From positions 4,370,001 to 4,434,000 of the forward strand of contig OU015650.1 in the NCBI GenBank assembly GCA_907165275.2: a DNA stretch of 64,000 nt, written 5' to 3'. The DNA is from Zygaena filipendulae (taxonomy: Eukaryota; Arthropoda; Insecta; Lepidoptera; Zygaenidae). Positions 24,630 through 35,774 of the stretch are shown piece after piece. Made by a program: the position numbers and the translations under genes. Under the pieces are notes generated by a model. That model was not told where the DNA came from and ran no database searches. It worked only from the letters and a program-made list of their open reading frames with translations. Every line of letters begins with the position of its first letter. Within the stretch, counting starts at the first letter, position 1.

Positions 24630-24940
24630 TGTCATGTTCCCTACTAAGTCGTGCCTTATTTCAGGGAATTCTAGCATTATGTCATGGCAACACTGTTATT
24701 CAGTCGGTACCCTCATTCCCATTTGATAAATTAAAGTAGTGTACGCCCACAATCGTTGGTGGGATTGTGGGTATAAATACTATTGTCAGCACAGAAGAGG
24801 GGCTATTCTAGTTACTCTGCTCGACTAAAGTGGTCATAATAAGTGTTCTATTTCTATTGTATATATAGTATATGTGCGGTTGTAATAGCTACAGTAGTGA
24901 GAATAAAAGTACAGTTACCTAGAGGACTTCTTTTTCTAAT
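24630..24940 (+). repeat. Right LTR of the non-coding element
   Basis: Base-for-base identical to 18690-19000, with the TATA box at 24772-24778 and AATAAA at 24902-24907. It is followed by A and then ATCT, matching the ATCT just before the left copy. Confidence 0.72.
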
Positions 24941-25499
24941 AATCTCTTTAAAACAGTGGAACGCAATGTGTATAATATTAACTGTACTACAATAGGGATA
25001 GCCCTGAAATCTTGGTGAATACAGTTCGATAAATTTGTCCCTGAGGCACAAGATTTATTTATTTATTTATTTTATATATATATAAAAAGAAAAGATAACT
25101 GAAATCAAGCTAAAAGTGGCCCTGCCTCCAGCTCTTTGTCTTTGTCAGTTGTCTGTAAACTAGTGACTGTAGACCCTATCTGCCCCCCCCCCCCCCCCTC
25201 TCATGCTAGAAGCTGGAGGTTCGACATCTGGGGAGGATCTTCTTCCTGGAAATGCATCAGGTAGTTAGGTAGGTAATCTAGGATACTGGTTGTATCAGTT
25301 TTTACACCTTCACATCTGTTGGCCACCTGTCAACATCTGTGTTTAATGTGGTGCAACCTTGATCTAAATTACTAGTGACATTACTAGTGATCTTAGGTTA
25401 GTAACAATTTTTATCTTGGACAGAATGTGTAGCCGAAATATTTTCGCAGCCCGTGTGTCCTGTGCCCTTGCCTGTACTTGTCCCAAGTGACGTATTGTC

Positions 25500-25830
25500 G
25501 CACAACGGCCGACATATTTGACGCACTGAGGTCCACGTCTGGGACGCCCCACCTTTTGAATCTGGCCTCCGAGGCCTGGGGCAACATATGCCCTTCCGGC
25601 ATGCTATGGTTTTTTTTTTTTTTTTGTAGGCGGCACAAAGGTTCATGTCCAAGAAGGCTCACTTTTAGAGCCTTGGCCTCCGAGGCCTTGTAGCAATATG
25701 CACCCTTCCGGCACGTGTCTGTTATAGGCAGCAAAACAAAAGTCCACATGTAAGATACCCCACTTTTGGAATATGGCCTCCGAGGCCTGGGGCAACAGGC
25801 ACCATTCCGGTACCAGTTTGTTTTTCTGAT
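25500..25830. repeat. Three-copy minisatellite with GGCCTCCGAGGCC palindromes
   Basis: Units of about 100-111 bp carry ..CCCCACTTTTGGAAT-like sequence, the 13-bp palindrome GGCCTCCGAGGCC (25564, 25675, 25775), GGGGCAACA and CCTTCCGGCA. Minus-strand frames of 62-141 codons cross the array and read repeated CCPRPRRP-like peptides; these are by-products of the tandem units, not evidence for a gene. A T run sits at 25611-25625. Confidence 0.65.
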
Positions 25831-27252
25831 CTGCATTCAACGATGCCACTATTACTGCAATTTTTACATTATAACATTTCAAGAGGTAAACTGCAGCTAG
25901 AGTCAAGTTTATCTGTCACATCTCCAGGCTGCTGGTTAGGTTTAGAGGTGCTGCTAGTAAGCTGATCGTTCATTCGTTCTACCCTCCTCATGTTTCAAGT
26001 AGGTAGGCTATTTTATTTAGAGTAAGCAAAAAACTTCTGTTAGGTCTGCTGACCTACCTCTTATGTTAATATAGTTTTTATTATTCCCTTTCTGACAGGT
26101 AAAAATCCTTCTTTAAGGGAAACAGGTAAAAGCCTTCAACACACACCCGCTGTGTTTCTGCTAGGAAACTAGGTTACCTGACTTTGTCTTGTTACCACTC
26201 TGTCTATACTTGTGGCAGTACTAGTAGTGTTACATAATATTAGCACATAGCTCCTTGATAAACTAGAGCCAACTGCAGTAGTAACATGCCAGTGCTTAGG
26301 CTGGCCCTGACCTAACTTTTTTGGGAATATTTGAAGGCAATGTAGTCACCCTTCTGAACTGATGAGATTGACTAGTAAAAAATTAATAATATAACTGATT
26401 CTATTCTTTAAACTTATACCCTTAAGCATTTTAATCCTATTTTAACTTTATTTAACACAACTTACAAGAAACGGTCTAACTGACACAAAATAACAGAAGT
26501 ATAAAATTAATATTTATAAACTAAAATATCACAGATAGGTATTATACCTGTTAAGAATTTTCATAACTCCTTTACCACATTAAAATATCTGGATTAGTAG
26601 GTAACAGGTGGATTGTGACACAAAGAAACTGTTTTACTTTATGTAGGTACCTTTGTTTCTACAAAAAACATAGTAATTTATATTTTTATACAGGTATATT
26701 TTCCAAAAAGGATGCAGGAACGCACACTCCACAAAGTTGTCTTCTAACAGGTTGTAAAGGATAGACCAGAAAACTTTATAACTTGTACTAAATATATACC
26801 AGCTAAAATAAGATTCCATTGGATTCACTTGTCACCGAGCAGTAAGAAATTAAATTCACTGTCCTTCGAAGGTTGGAAGAAATATAGATTCTAACATTGT
26901 AGCCCTGTCATGCAACTCCTCTTCCACCTAGTTAGTGAGTGCTGTTAACATCTTGGGGGCCGATGATAGCCCAATGCCCAATTGAGACATTTATTACTTT
27001 AAATTTGACAAGTTTTGGTAAAGCAGTACCTGATTGTAGGTATTTCCTCAAAGTGAATCGCCATTCACCAGTATTTAGTTTAAACTGCAAAAGGAATTTT
27101 AGTGCCCTAGACCTTCAATATAAGCTTTTGGTAATAATTTCTAACTCATGCACTTCCACAAAAGCCTTTGCTATAATTATAGTTGTATTTCAAAATTCTG
27201 TTTTTTGTCAACCGTTTGTTGATGATGTAGGTAGGAGAGATCTAGTCCTGGT

Positions 27253-27383
27253 GTCATATACCTGATATATGACTTACCTGGTTACTTAAACTTAAAGTTC
27301 GAGGATCCGATCCTCGATTTAAGTTTAGATCGCTTGTTAATCAGCGACGAGGCAGCGCTCTTCTCCATCTAGGATGAAGAGCG
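27253..27383. repeat. Cluster of three stem-loops
   Basis: GTCATATA-cctga-TATATGAC (27253-27273); AAACTTAAA-gt-TCGAGGATC / GATCCTCGATTTAAGTTT (27288-27326); CGCTCTTC / GAAGAGCG with 12-nt loop (27356-27383). All within 131 bp. Confidence 0.6.
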
Positions 27384-27713
27384 TGGTCTTTTTATTTTTT
27401 ATCGACTTAATTTTTATACGGTAGAGGTACCGAGAAGGCGAAATTCTAAAGGATTTTAAACCCAAATTCCAAATTGGAAGCAACTTAGGTACTTTATTAG
27501 CGGTGCCGGCACGTTGCAATTTCACGGCAGTCGGCACAAGTTCTTCGAAACTACGCGTACTCTTTCGTAATAAACACAATAAACTTATGCTCTGAGCATT
27601 AATTAACACTTTTTATGCAAATATTTCCGAAAAAACATTGGTATTATTATGTAATTTTATATAAATTCGCGGAAGCAAGATTTTGTATGCATTAGCGGCA
27701 AAATCTTTAGACG

Positions 27714-27873
27714 CTATGAGTGACAGATGACACCGCGCCAAAGACAAGCCGGCGCCCTGCTGTTGAGGTAAAGAGCGGAGCATAAAAGGCGGAAAATGTC
27801 GGTAAGTTCGTACTATTTACTGAGATATTGGCAAAATCCCACGACTGCTTCTTCAAACAACGCTGTGTGTTTT
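27714..27873 (-). repeat. 160-bp segment identical to 16318-16477 in reverse
   Basis: All 160 bases match the reverse complement of 16318-16477. Here it continues into TTGAAGAAACACATAAT, which matches the separate piece at 16571-16608. Confidence 0.82.
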
Positions 27874-29199
27874 GAAGAAACACATAATATGTGGCGACTG
27901 GCGACCTTTATCAACGTTGGAGTGGACCGGTTTTGTTTTTGCGTGATTACGATATTATCAATACAAACTTTGAAACGTCAAATATTAATTCGCGCTGATT
28001 ATGACTCGCATTTAGAAGATGTTGGTTAAACTTTGAAAGAGGTTTAAAGAAATCTAAAAATAAATATGACGTGATACTTATTTCAAAGTTTTGATGTTAA
28101 AAATGAGCCCTCAGCGATTGGCCCTAAGGAATTCTTAGGCAATATTTTCTCCACTGCGCTGCCGTTCCTAAATTTTTATGATATCATACTTTTGATGATT
28201 TTCAAATTTATTTGGCGCCAAAATATTTTTAGTAAGTATACGCCACTGGTTAATTTTATTACAACCTCTCAATAAGTTTGCCCTAAAAATAAAAAAACAA
28301 AGCATAAAAAAAAATATATTGTCAAAATATAGTACAGAAATTCCATGTTTATTCTGGTCTATTCCATTTTGCATATTATACCACAAAGCACGCAGCGGAA
28401 TTTTTTACGTAATTGGAAAATAACTCTTTAGTATTATTAGTAAATAATATACTCGATAGGTATTAATTTATTAAACCAGTTCATTTTTCACATTGACGTA
28501 TATAGGCAGTGTAAAAAAGCTGATACTATAGGTAACGGTAGGTAAACAAAACTAAATAAAATACAAAAAAATAGGTAGGTAATACGAGTATACAGTAGGT
28601 AATAGGTATCTATGGTAAGTACAGATATCTAATTTAACAAAATATTCCACTAAGTACCTACTTTTTTTACCAAATGTAGTTTGTTGTCCAAGCTGTTATG
28701 GGTTTTTATGCTTTTCAAAATTAGGCGCCTAGAAGCATCGAAAACTACGAGGTACTTGAATATTAGTATCTTAGATGCACAAATTAGTAAACCATAATTT
28801 TGACCTTATTGTTTATATTTTAGGGCAGTAATATCGAAGGACGAACGACGGAATGCCGATGTCAAGTTAATAGGTGATGGTAAATAAATAAATAAATAAT
28901 GTACCTACCCTCCAAAATATGTAGAAAATTTTTCCGTTAGTAGGTATCTATTCATAAACTAACGAGCGGATCAATGATGGCCACCTCTTAGTACCTACCT
29001 ACCTAAGCATTTTTACTATGATTTTACGGTTGATAAGTGAGAGCAGTTTTAACTTTGGGGCGTCAGCATCGTATATCGAGATGGCAACGGTTCCTAACTT
29101 AATTGTGTCACTTTGCAGAAACACTCTCTTTAACTTTTAATTTAAAATTTGAAATACTTTAGTGACTTTCAAGCCCTCATCGTAAAATTACTTCGTCAG

Positions 29200-29270
29200 G
29201 CTCGGTGAACGAGGTGCCTAACATGGAACTCGCATTTCGCGCTAGAAAACAACGACCTACATAATACTCG
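29200..29270 (-). repeat. Dispersed 'gaagtgcgagttccatg' repeat
   Basis: GGTGCCTAACATGGAACTCG and CATTTCGCGCTAGAAAAC recur, in the other orientation and diverged, at about 1120-1165, 5617-5665 and 8300-8345. Nature unknown. Confidence 0.45.
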
Positions 29271-29696
29271 ACTTTAGTAAGTTGTAGTACCAATACTTAT
29301 ATCAAACTCAAATCTTAAAATAATAAGGTTGAGTTTTAATTGTACGTATATATCGTACATACAACGATAACTCGAACTTTATTTCTTTTCGTTGTCTTTT
29401 ATGTTAACTAACAGATAAGATAATGAAATCTGAATTAAAATGTAAGAGTAAATTGGATCCAAATTAATTATGATTAAACAATAATTTTATTTGGTATTTC
29501 CCTTTCTGTTTTTAAGTAGATAAATATATACAGTACTTATACACATTGTAGTGCCGTTAGTGGTAACGTCAGTTATTTTGCCATACGTTAGACCATAACC
29601 TATCTATACATATAAAATGCTTTATAGACAAATTGACGAATTTAATAAGATATAATATAATAACTTATTAACATATAAAGTAATAAAATAATACAA

Positions 29697-30385
29697 TCAT
29701 AGCCACATAGGAATATAAACCAACATGAAAATTGCAAAAGTAAACATAACTTTACTTGTTGATTTCCCTTCAAAGTACGAAGAAATATTCGAAGACCTCT
29801 TTTCAATTTTTTTGACAATTGAACTTAAATTTTCTAATACTCCAACTTCCGACATCCAAAGTGCTTTGACGCCATGCAGCATACCCTAGGCAAGGTTTAT
29901 TTCTTCTGAGTTCTTACGTTTTATTCCAGAAGCTAATAAGTTAGTAGCTTTAGTAAGTAACTTATCTGCTGCTTTCTTTTTTTTAATTTCTTCATTCTTC
30001 TTTTCAACTAATTCTTTGGATAATGATTTTAAATCCTGGGCCATTTCTGTTTTCTGCTGCAATACTATTCTTACTTATCTTTTAGTTTCCTCGTCCTTTT
30101 TAAGTTGTTCTTTTGTTATTTTTTCCTCTTTCAAATAATTCTTATAACTTTGATGAGCATTTCTTGCAAGCAACATAAGCTCATTTGTATCTAATTGGCA
30201 GAAGTGACACCTGGTTAGCATATTTCTTAATGCCATATAATATGTTTAGTCGAGCATTGATGCCTCTCTCATTAATTGCAGTTTTGTCACTTGTAAGGAA
30301 CAGCCCTGATGCAGAAAAACCTCTCTCAATGGGTGCACTCCCATGGGATAGTGAAAGTATGAATTTAACGACTTTGGTAACGCTA
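29697..30385 (-). pseudogene. hAT-like transposase C-terminal remnant
   Basis: Minus-strand translation from about 30385 reads LSLSHGSAPIERGFSASG followed by LFLTSDKTAINERGINARLN, resembling the C-terminal hAT dimerisation region. A frameshift near 30190 leads to a Lys/Glu-rich stretch (ELMLLARNAHQSYKNYLKEE..), then stops and a further shift (EMAQDLKSLSKELVEKKNEE..). Several in-frame stops make it non-functional. The upstream part is replaced by a Lep1 copy starting near 30395. Family assignment rests on the SHG..ERGFS motif only. Confidence 0.55.
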
Positions 30386-30394
30386 ACGCGTGAC

Positions 30395-30585
30395 GTTAGT
30401 ATAAAAAAAAAGTCGATTCCCGCTGTCTGTCTGTCCCTACGTATGCTTAGATCTTTAAAACGAATTTTAATGCGTTTTTTTAACAGATATAGTGATTCAA
30501 GAGAAAGGTGTATACGTATATTTTGTCCTGGAATCCCCACGGGAACTCCGAAATTACCGTGGGTGAAACCGCGGGGGACAGCTAG
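30395..30585 (+). mobile_element. Lep1-like Helitron copy
   Basis: Ends GGGTGAAACCGCGGGGGACA then GCTAG|T at 30585. It lies against the hAT remnant, whose upstream part it replaces. Confidence 0.7.
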
Positions 30586-30724
30586 TACCTGATAAAAGGG
30601 ATTAAGAGACTACTAAAAGCTCTGCCCTAAAGGGATGAAAAGGGGTTGCAAAATTTGTATGGAATAATTCCGCGGCAACTTCGAGTTCGAAATTATCGCG
30701 GGTGAAATCGCGCGTGACAGCTAG
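30586..30724 (+). mobile_element. Truncated Lep1-like Helitron adjoining the previous copy
   Basis: Body 'gatgaaaaggggttgcaaaa' and end CGCGGGTGAAATCGCGCGTG ACAGCTAG|T. It directly follows another copy's end, the head-to-tail juxtaposition Helitrons often show. Confidence 0.6.
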
Positions 30725-31024
30725 TTGTATATGTAGGGTAGTAGGGTACCCATTAAAAATGTGTAAGTACCTAAAAAAAAATTCAAATATGATACTCGCC
30801 GAAATATAATCAAAAGAGCATCATCCTAATAGGTTACATTTGTACTGCTGACCAATTCGTGTAGATTTTTATGATTTGTCAGTAGTATTCGACTGTGACT
30901 ATGAATAATAATAATAAATGCATAAAAATTAGTTTTTGGCGCTTCGCCAGCTGTTGCCGCCACGGAATGTTGCCGCCGTCCGTCCGTAGCCTGACTGCGC
31001 TCGCTCGCCTCGCGACTTGGGCCA

Positions 31025-31438
31025 GCAGTCTCGACAACGTTTTGACAACGTTATCGTATCGATCGTTAACTAGGGACCCAAAAATCATATCGATAAACAT
31101 AATTTCAGGCATGGACCAATTAAACTGGTTTAATTGGTATTGATTACTCAGTTAAGTATAGATTTTTAAAACAAAACTGCTGCAATCAGAGACGTTCAGT
31201 AAATTAATGTTAATTGGCATTGAATGTTAGTTAAATGCCAATTAACGTTAATTTATTAAACTTGTCTGATTGCGGCAGTTTTGTTTTAAAAATCTATACT
31301 TAACTAAGTAATCATTAAAGTCGACTCTGAATGGGGCGGTAAATGTTGGTTACTGTAATGATGTTAATCGTTTTGATTTTTGGGTCCCTATAGTTACCGA
31401 TCGATACGATAACGTTGTCAAAACGTTGTCGAGACTGC
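31025..31438. mobile_element. Inverted-repeat element with a foldback element nested inside
   Basis: Arms 31025-31087 and 31374-31438 are near-complementary over about 63 bp ('gcagtctcgacaacgttttg', 'agggacccaaaaatca'). Between them lies a foldback element of the GCCGCACTCAGAG family (about 31141-31340), with an eroded left end and right end CGACTCTGAATGGGGCGG. Confidence 0.65.
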
Positions 31439-31568
31439 CGGTCTTGGTCAGCAGTAGGTACAAACCTAATCTATAATGTCGGGGTGCTCTGCGCCTAAAC
31501 AAAAACAAATTGCAAGTTACAAACACCTCAGAGGATACTAGGTATACATGTACTAGGTACATATATTA

Positions 31569-31775
31569 TTAGCTGTGCCCCGCGGTTACACCCGCGTGAG
31601 TTTCAGAATTCCCGCAGGAACTCCAAAGTAAAGTTTTGCCTGAAAAATATTTCGTTTGAGCCTACGACTTATTCTTGAACCTACCAAATATACACAAAAA
31701 ATTTCATAAAAATCGATCAAGGCATTTTGAAGGAGTTCCATAAACACTGTGACGCGAAATTTTTATATTAGATGT
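31569..31775 (-). mobile_element. Lep1-like Helitron copy
   Basis: TAGCTGTGCCCCGCGGTTAC then ACCCGCGTGAGTTTCAG; body 'cataaaaatcgatcaagg' and 'actgtgacgcgaaattttta' shared with 46624 and 53536. Confidence 0.7.
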
Positions 31776-32894
31776 AGGCTCGATGTAGGTACCTATAGTT
31801 ATTTTATACGGTAATGTTAATTTGAAGTAAAAACTTAAAATCATACATAGACTTCGGCAGACTAGGTGACGCTACTATAAGGTACATAGGTATGCCACAA
31901 ATGCACGCTTGTCTATCTGATAGCGATACAGTCCCTACCAGTCACTAGCGGCCATCTAGCGGCACTCTATACACTTCCAAAACTATATAGGTACTAGCGC
32001 CTCGACCACCTTTTGAAAGTTCTGCTGTAGTGGCCAGTGGGTAAGTAATAGTATTATTTCTTTCTATGTTCATGGTTAAAACGGTAGGTATTACTGACAG
32101 AGCGAGTTGCGCAGTTGTGATTGTGTCCATGGCGCATGTCCATAATATGTTAGAAGTAGAACGTCGTCGGTCGAGTGCTGACGTCGGCGGCTCTCGAAGA
32201 TTCATCGCTCATTCCTGACGTCACAACTCCCACTGCCTACGCCTACTTGGCTCATTAGCTAAAATCTATTTTTTTTATTTGATACGTACATATTTAGAAT
32301 GCTTATAAAATGCACACGGAATACGGAAGTTTTATATTTTGCAAGAGGCTACAAAAATTTATTTATCCGGATGTTCCAGCATGTTCAATAGAAATTGAAT
32401 TAAACAAATACGGTTGAAATTAGAAGTAATTAGGCAGTATTAGCCCTAGCAACATTAGCAGTCAGATACCAATGTTATTAAGTCACAAAATTTGTAAAAT
32501 CTATTGTTAATACATATACCGTTGGGAACTCGAGCATATGCCACAATCACTGGAGCCATGGTGAGATATTAAAGACGCTTACCCATACGACACATCGTCG
32601 CGCAAAGGCCACTGCATACGTGACGCGTTTTTATACGGACGGGACGGGACGGGATGTTTCAGAAATTTCGTTTCATACAAAATGTAGGTATATGAAAGAG
32701 CATATATTAATGTCACGAAGACAAGAGCGGGACGGGAATGTGCACTCACGGGGCGGGAAAAATATCGTCACCGACGATGTTTAGCATGCCTACGTCCTGC
32801 CCCGCGCGTGCACCATCCCGTCCGCGTTTCCACAACGCATAACAAAATCATACAATCAAATCAGAATATTTATGTTACAAGTAAAGGTATAGGG
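31776..32894. other. No gene recognised; GC-richer repeat-like piece
   Basis: 32595-32850 has GACGGGACGGGACGGG and ..CCCGTCCGCG.. ends like a MITE (related text GTCCCGTTCACGTCCCG near 33622-33650), and TGACGTCA motifs near 32214. No ORF of note. Confidence 0.35.
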
Positions 32895-33210
32895 ATGTTG
32901 ACTACTATTGAAAATCAAAAATCTAATTAGTCCGTCAGTTAGAAAATAAAAAAACAATAGACACGTATTTTTTGCTTTTTTAAATAAACTAAAATATACA
33001 GAGATAAAGCGCATTAAAGTTTAGGATGAGGAGGTCGTGACGTCACTAACCACAAAACCGCCATACAAACTGTCAGAATAGTGAAGTCACGCAAAATTTT
33101 AACTCAATATATCGCCGTTATTTTTTGATTACGTAAAAAAAGAAAAAATACGTGTCCATTATTTTTTAATAATCTACAAGACGGACTAAAAAACAAAAAT
33201 TTGTCAACAT
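32895..33210. mobile_element. TAGTCCGT-type MITE, copy 1
   Basis: Outer ends ATGTTGAC / GTCAACAT; inner TIR TTAGTCCGTC.. / ..GACGGACTAA followed on both sides by the 'acacgtattttttgcttttt' / 'aaaaaatacgtgtccattat' motif. Interior includes TGACGTCAC and GCGCATTAAAGTTTAGG. Non-coding. Confidence 0.7.
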
Positions 33211-33263
33211 GCCCATTGGTTGTTGGGTTATAACGATAATTATTGGAAGTCTCGGAGAAGTGC

Positions 33264-33391
33264 ATGAAATCCTGTACACCACCCGTTGCGAGGGGCACAG
33301 AGAAAGACACAGGGTTCCCTTCGGCGAAACTCCCTCGCGAACTACGAAACCAACGCCACGCGCCGCCGGTGCAACCGCGGGGAACAGCTAG
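33264..33391 (+). mobile_element. Truncated Lep1-like Helitron 3' part
   Basis: Ends GGTGCAACCGCGGGGAACAG CTAG|T, preceded by the usual 'gggttcccttcggcgaaact' region in diverged form. Confidence 0.55.
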
Positions 33392-33919
33392 TGCAATACC
33401 TAATGAGTTACCTAATGAGTTATATGAAGTACATTTTCTATTTCAAGTCTTAAGCCATTCAGAGAGACAACTAGCAGTCAACCTATGCACAGTCACTCCG
33501 TTCGTTCGCTAGAGAGAATAGGTCCTTGATGATGCAAGTTTCAAAAATAGGTGAGGTAGAGTGTAAGTAAACCGGTAAGCATTTAGACCAATTTCTCGTT
33601 TTGAACGAAGCTGTCACCTTTCGTCCCGTTCACGTCCCGTTCGAGGCAATTATCTCGTAACGTATGCAGCGACCATCGTAGTAGTAGAGGTAGAGTAAGG
33701 TACTGGATAACGCATGCGGCGCGCACACATTGCGTAAGGCAAGGCAAGCCAACTAGTGAAGGCCGGCACACGGAAACTTCGTGCGAACCACAAATTGCTG
33801 CTAATTTTCTAATATTCGCTCAATGTATGACCTAGCTAATGGCCTATAGGCCAATATGTTTCGTTTTGCCTGTGCAGTCAGTTTTATGATTTCTTCAAGT
33901 CTGGGTTCTTAATAACTTT

Positions 33920-34182
33920 GGCGACCCGATTGGCGCAGAGGTCACCATGCCTACCCCCTAATCAAGGGGTTCCGAGTTCGATTCCCGGTGGGGGTGGACT
34001 TTGTGTGATGAACACAGGGTTCTATTTTCCGGCCTGGGTGTGTTTATATATCTATAGTATAATATATAAGTAATTCTATGTAGTATATACCATGTTTGCT
34101 GGGTTTCCACGACACAAGCTAATGATAGCTTACTGTGGCATCAAGTAGATCTGTGTGTTGTGATGTGGATTAAAAAAAAAAA
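33920..34182 (+). repeat. tRNA-derived SINE
   Basis: The head GGCGACCCGATTGG carries A box TGGCGCAGAGG (33931-33941) and B box AGTTCGATTCC (33975-33985). The body ..TTTGTGTGATGAACACAGG.. and ..ACACAAGCTAATGATAGCTT.. matches lepidopteran tRNA-type SINEs. It ends in an A-rich tail at about 34172-34182. The head does not fold as a proper tRNA, so it is not a tRNA gene. Pol III promoter boxes look intact. Confidence 0.75.
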
Positions 34183-34755
34183 TTTAATTTTTGGTCTAAA
34201 TTTAAGTTTAATGTAATCCCTTGAATAAAAACTATACCTACTTGTTGTGTTTACCTGTAAGAGATTGTAACTACAATTAGCAATTAGGCAATTAGCCTTA
34301 AGTCATTGTTTTAAAGTTAATGTTTTTTTATTGTATGATCATTGGTAATCCAAATAAAGAAAATAAAATTAAATAACTCTTTTTTTCGATAGTTAATTAT
34401 AATAGTTCCGATTGTCCGATAGGGTGGTATAAGTTTTGGTTAAACGAAATGAAATGAAAATTAAATGAAACAACGAACCCAAAGGTTAAAAGCATATGTT
34501 CGTGGAAAAACGTCTCAAATATTAAAAAAGTATAGCTTATGAAATTATGAAACGAAATCATCGATTGCGTGCTTGTTTATTTTATTATGTATTTGAAGTC
34601 GATGGGTGTTCCAAGATTAAAATAATATCTCTATTGTCTCGACCACGTCTCTCACGCTGGTCTTGCTCCGTATCCATTCATTTCGTTTGCGGTCGCGCAA
34701 AGTGATTCCAAGCATAGCTCTCTCCATTGCTCTGCGCTCCATTGCTCTATTGCTC

Positions 34756-34959
34756 GATTGCTCTTGTGAGTTTGTGAACTTTGAGTTTGTGACGTTGTGG
34801 GGGGGGGGGGGGTAATCTTTGGACCTACTGAACCGATTTCGAAAATTAAGTTAGCAATAGAATGCAACAGTTTTCCTGTGTGTCATAGGGTACTTTTTAT
34901 CTCGAAATTCCTACGGGGACTCCGAAATTACCGCGGGTGAAACCGCGGGGGACAGCCAG
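34756..34959 (+). mobile_element. Lep1-like Helitron copy with G run
   Basis: Body 'tgagtttgtgacgttgt', a 14-G run (34799-34812), 'acctactgaaccgatttc' and end GAAACCGCGGGGGACAGCCAG|T. Confidence 0.65.
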
Positions 34960-35356
34960 TAATAATAGTTTGTATGAAAAGTATGACGGCCTGAGTGATG
35001 CGATGTTCAACACAACAATTGGGTTAGATTTTCCTCGTACACTTGACATTAGGTTAAAACACAGGGTAGGTACATAGGTGCCTATGTACTGATGCGAATG
35101 TTTCGTAAACGCCGACAGACTGAATTTACAATTAGTTGCGTATCATAATGTCAAGGTGATGAATCGTTCATGAAGGATACAATCAATACTAGATGTTTTG
35201 ATCAATTTGTCGCAGTGTAAATATTTTTTTTTGGTCGCCTTTTTTTTTAGACTATTCTACTTTCTCAGTGAATTGTCGAAATACATTAATACAGCTAAGT
35301 TAAATATGCATTAAATTTCTGTGATTAAAAATAAGATATTTTCCTTTCATGTATAA

Positions 35357-35475
35357 CTAGGTAATCCCCGCGGTTTCATCCGAGTTAATTTCGGAGTGCC
35401 CTATGTCCTTCTCTGTACCAACATCGGTCAAGCTCAAGTTGTTCACGCGTGATAGCGTGACCAAGGGAAATAAGG
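35357..35475 (-). mobile_element. Degraded Lep1-like Helitron
   Basis: CTAGGTAATCCCCGCGGTTT and 'ccctatgtccttctctgtac' remain, then a truncated body ending at AATAAGGAT. Confidence 0.5.
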
Positions 35476-35774
35476 ATTCATTTTTGTATGTTAGGGAGGT
35501 GTAAGTATTATTTAAAAGTAGGTACCTATGTAAAAACCTAATAGTACACCTATAACTAACCTACTCAATACGTTGACGTTCTCACGTCTTTGACAGCTAG
35601 CTCATGGAATATGGATGTTAAATTTTATGACTCGAAGCGTAAAGTATTTATAATTATAAAATATACAGTAGAATACATTTAGAAAACCTACATAACTAAT
35701 GCCAAATCTTATGGCAAACCAGTAATTATAATGATCTTAATTTCTGTTTACTTGTGTATAGGTTATATAAATGT

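Larger units (their letters stand above)
18690..24941 (+). mobile_element. Non-coding LTR-retrotransposon-like element (LARD-like)
   Basis: Two direct repeats of 311 bp, identical base for base, start 5940 bp apart. The element is flanked by ATCT on both sides (18686-18689 and 24942-24945), which reads as a 4-bp target duplication if the repeat ends at 19001/24941. The repeat starts TGT and contains a TATA box and an AATAAA near its 3' end, as LTRs do. The 5.6-kb interior shows no gag, protease, RT, RNase H or integrase motif in any frame. No clear polypurine tract precedes the right repeat, and no primer-binding site could be assigned after the left one. Identical LTRs imply a recent insertion, so a non-autonomous element mobilised in trans is the best reading. 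Orientation is inferred from the TATA/AATAAA order. Confidence 0.65.
25831..29690. other. No gene recognised between minisatellite and hAT remnant
   Basis: Unique and AT-rich, apart from the stem-loop cluster (27253-27383), the 160-bp inverted copy (27714-27873) and the dispersed repeat near 29200. Frames of 108 codons (+, 26939-27265) and 90 codons (-, 27337-27609) have no domain I recognise. Confidence 0.45.

Noticed and set aside
25411..25836. 141-codon minus-strand frame with repeated CCPRPRRP peptides
   Set aside because: It only mirrors the three DNA-level minisatellite units, and other frames on the same strand are equally open.
30185..30592. 135-codon plus-strand frame
   Set aside because: It runs antisense through the hAT remnant and then into a Lep1 copy.
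33920..33992. tRNA gene
   Set aside because: A and B boxes are present but no consistent acceptor and anticodon stems, and the sequence continues into a SINE body with an A-rich tail.
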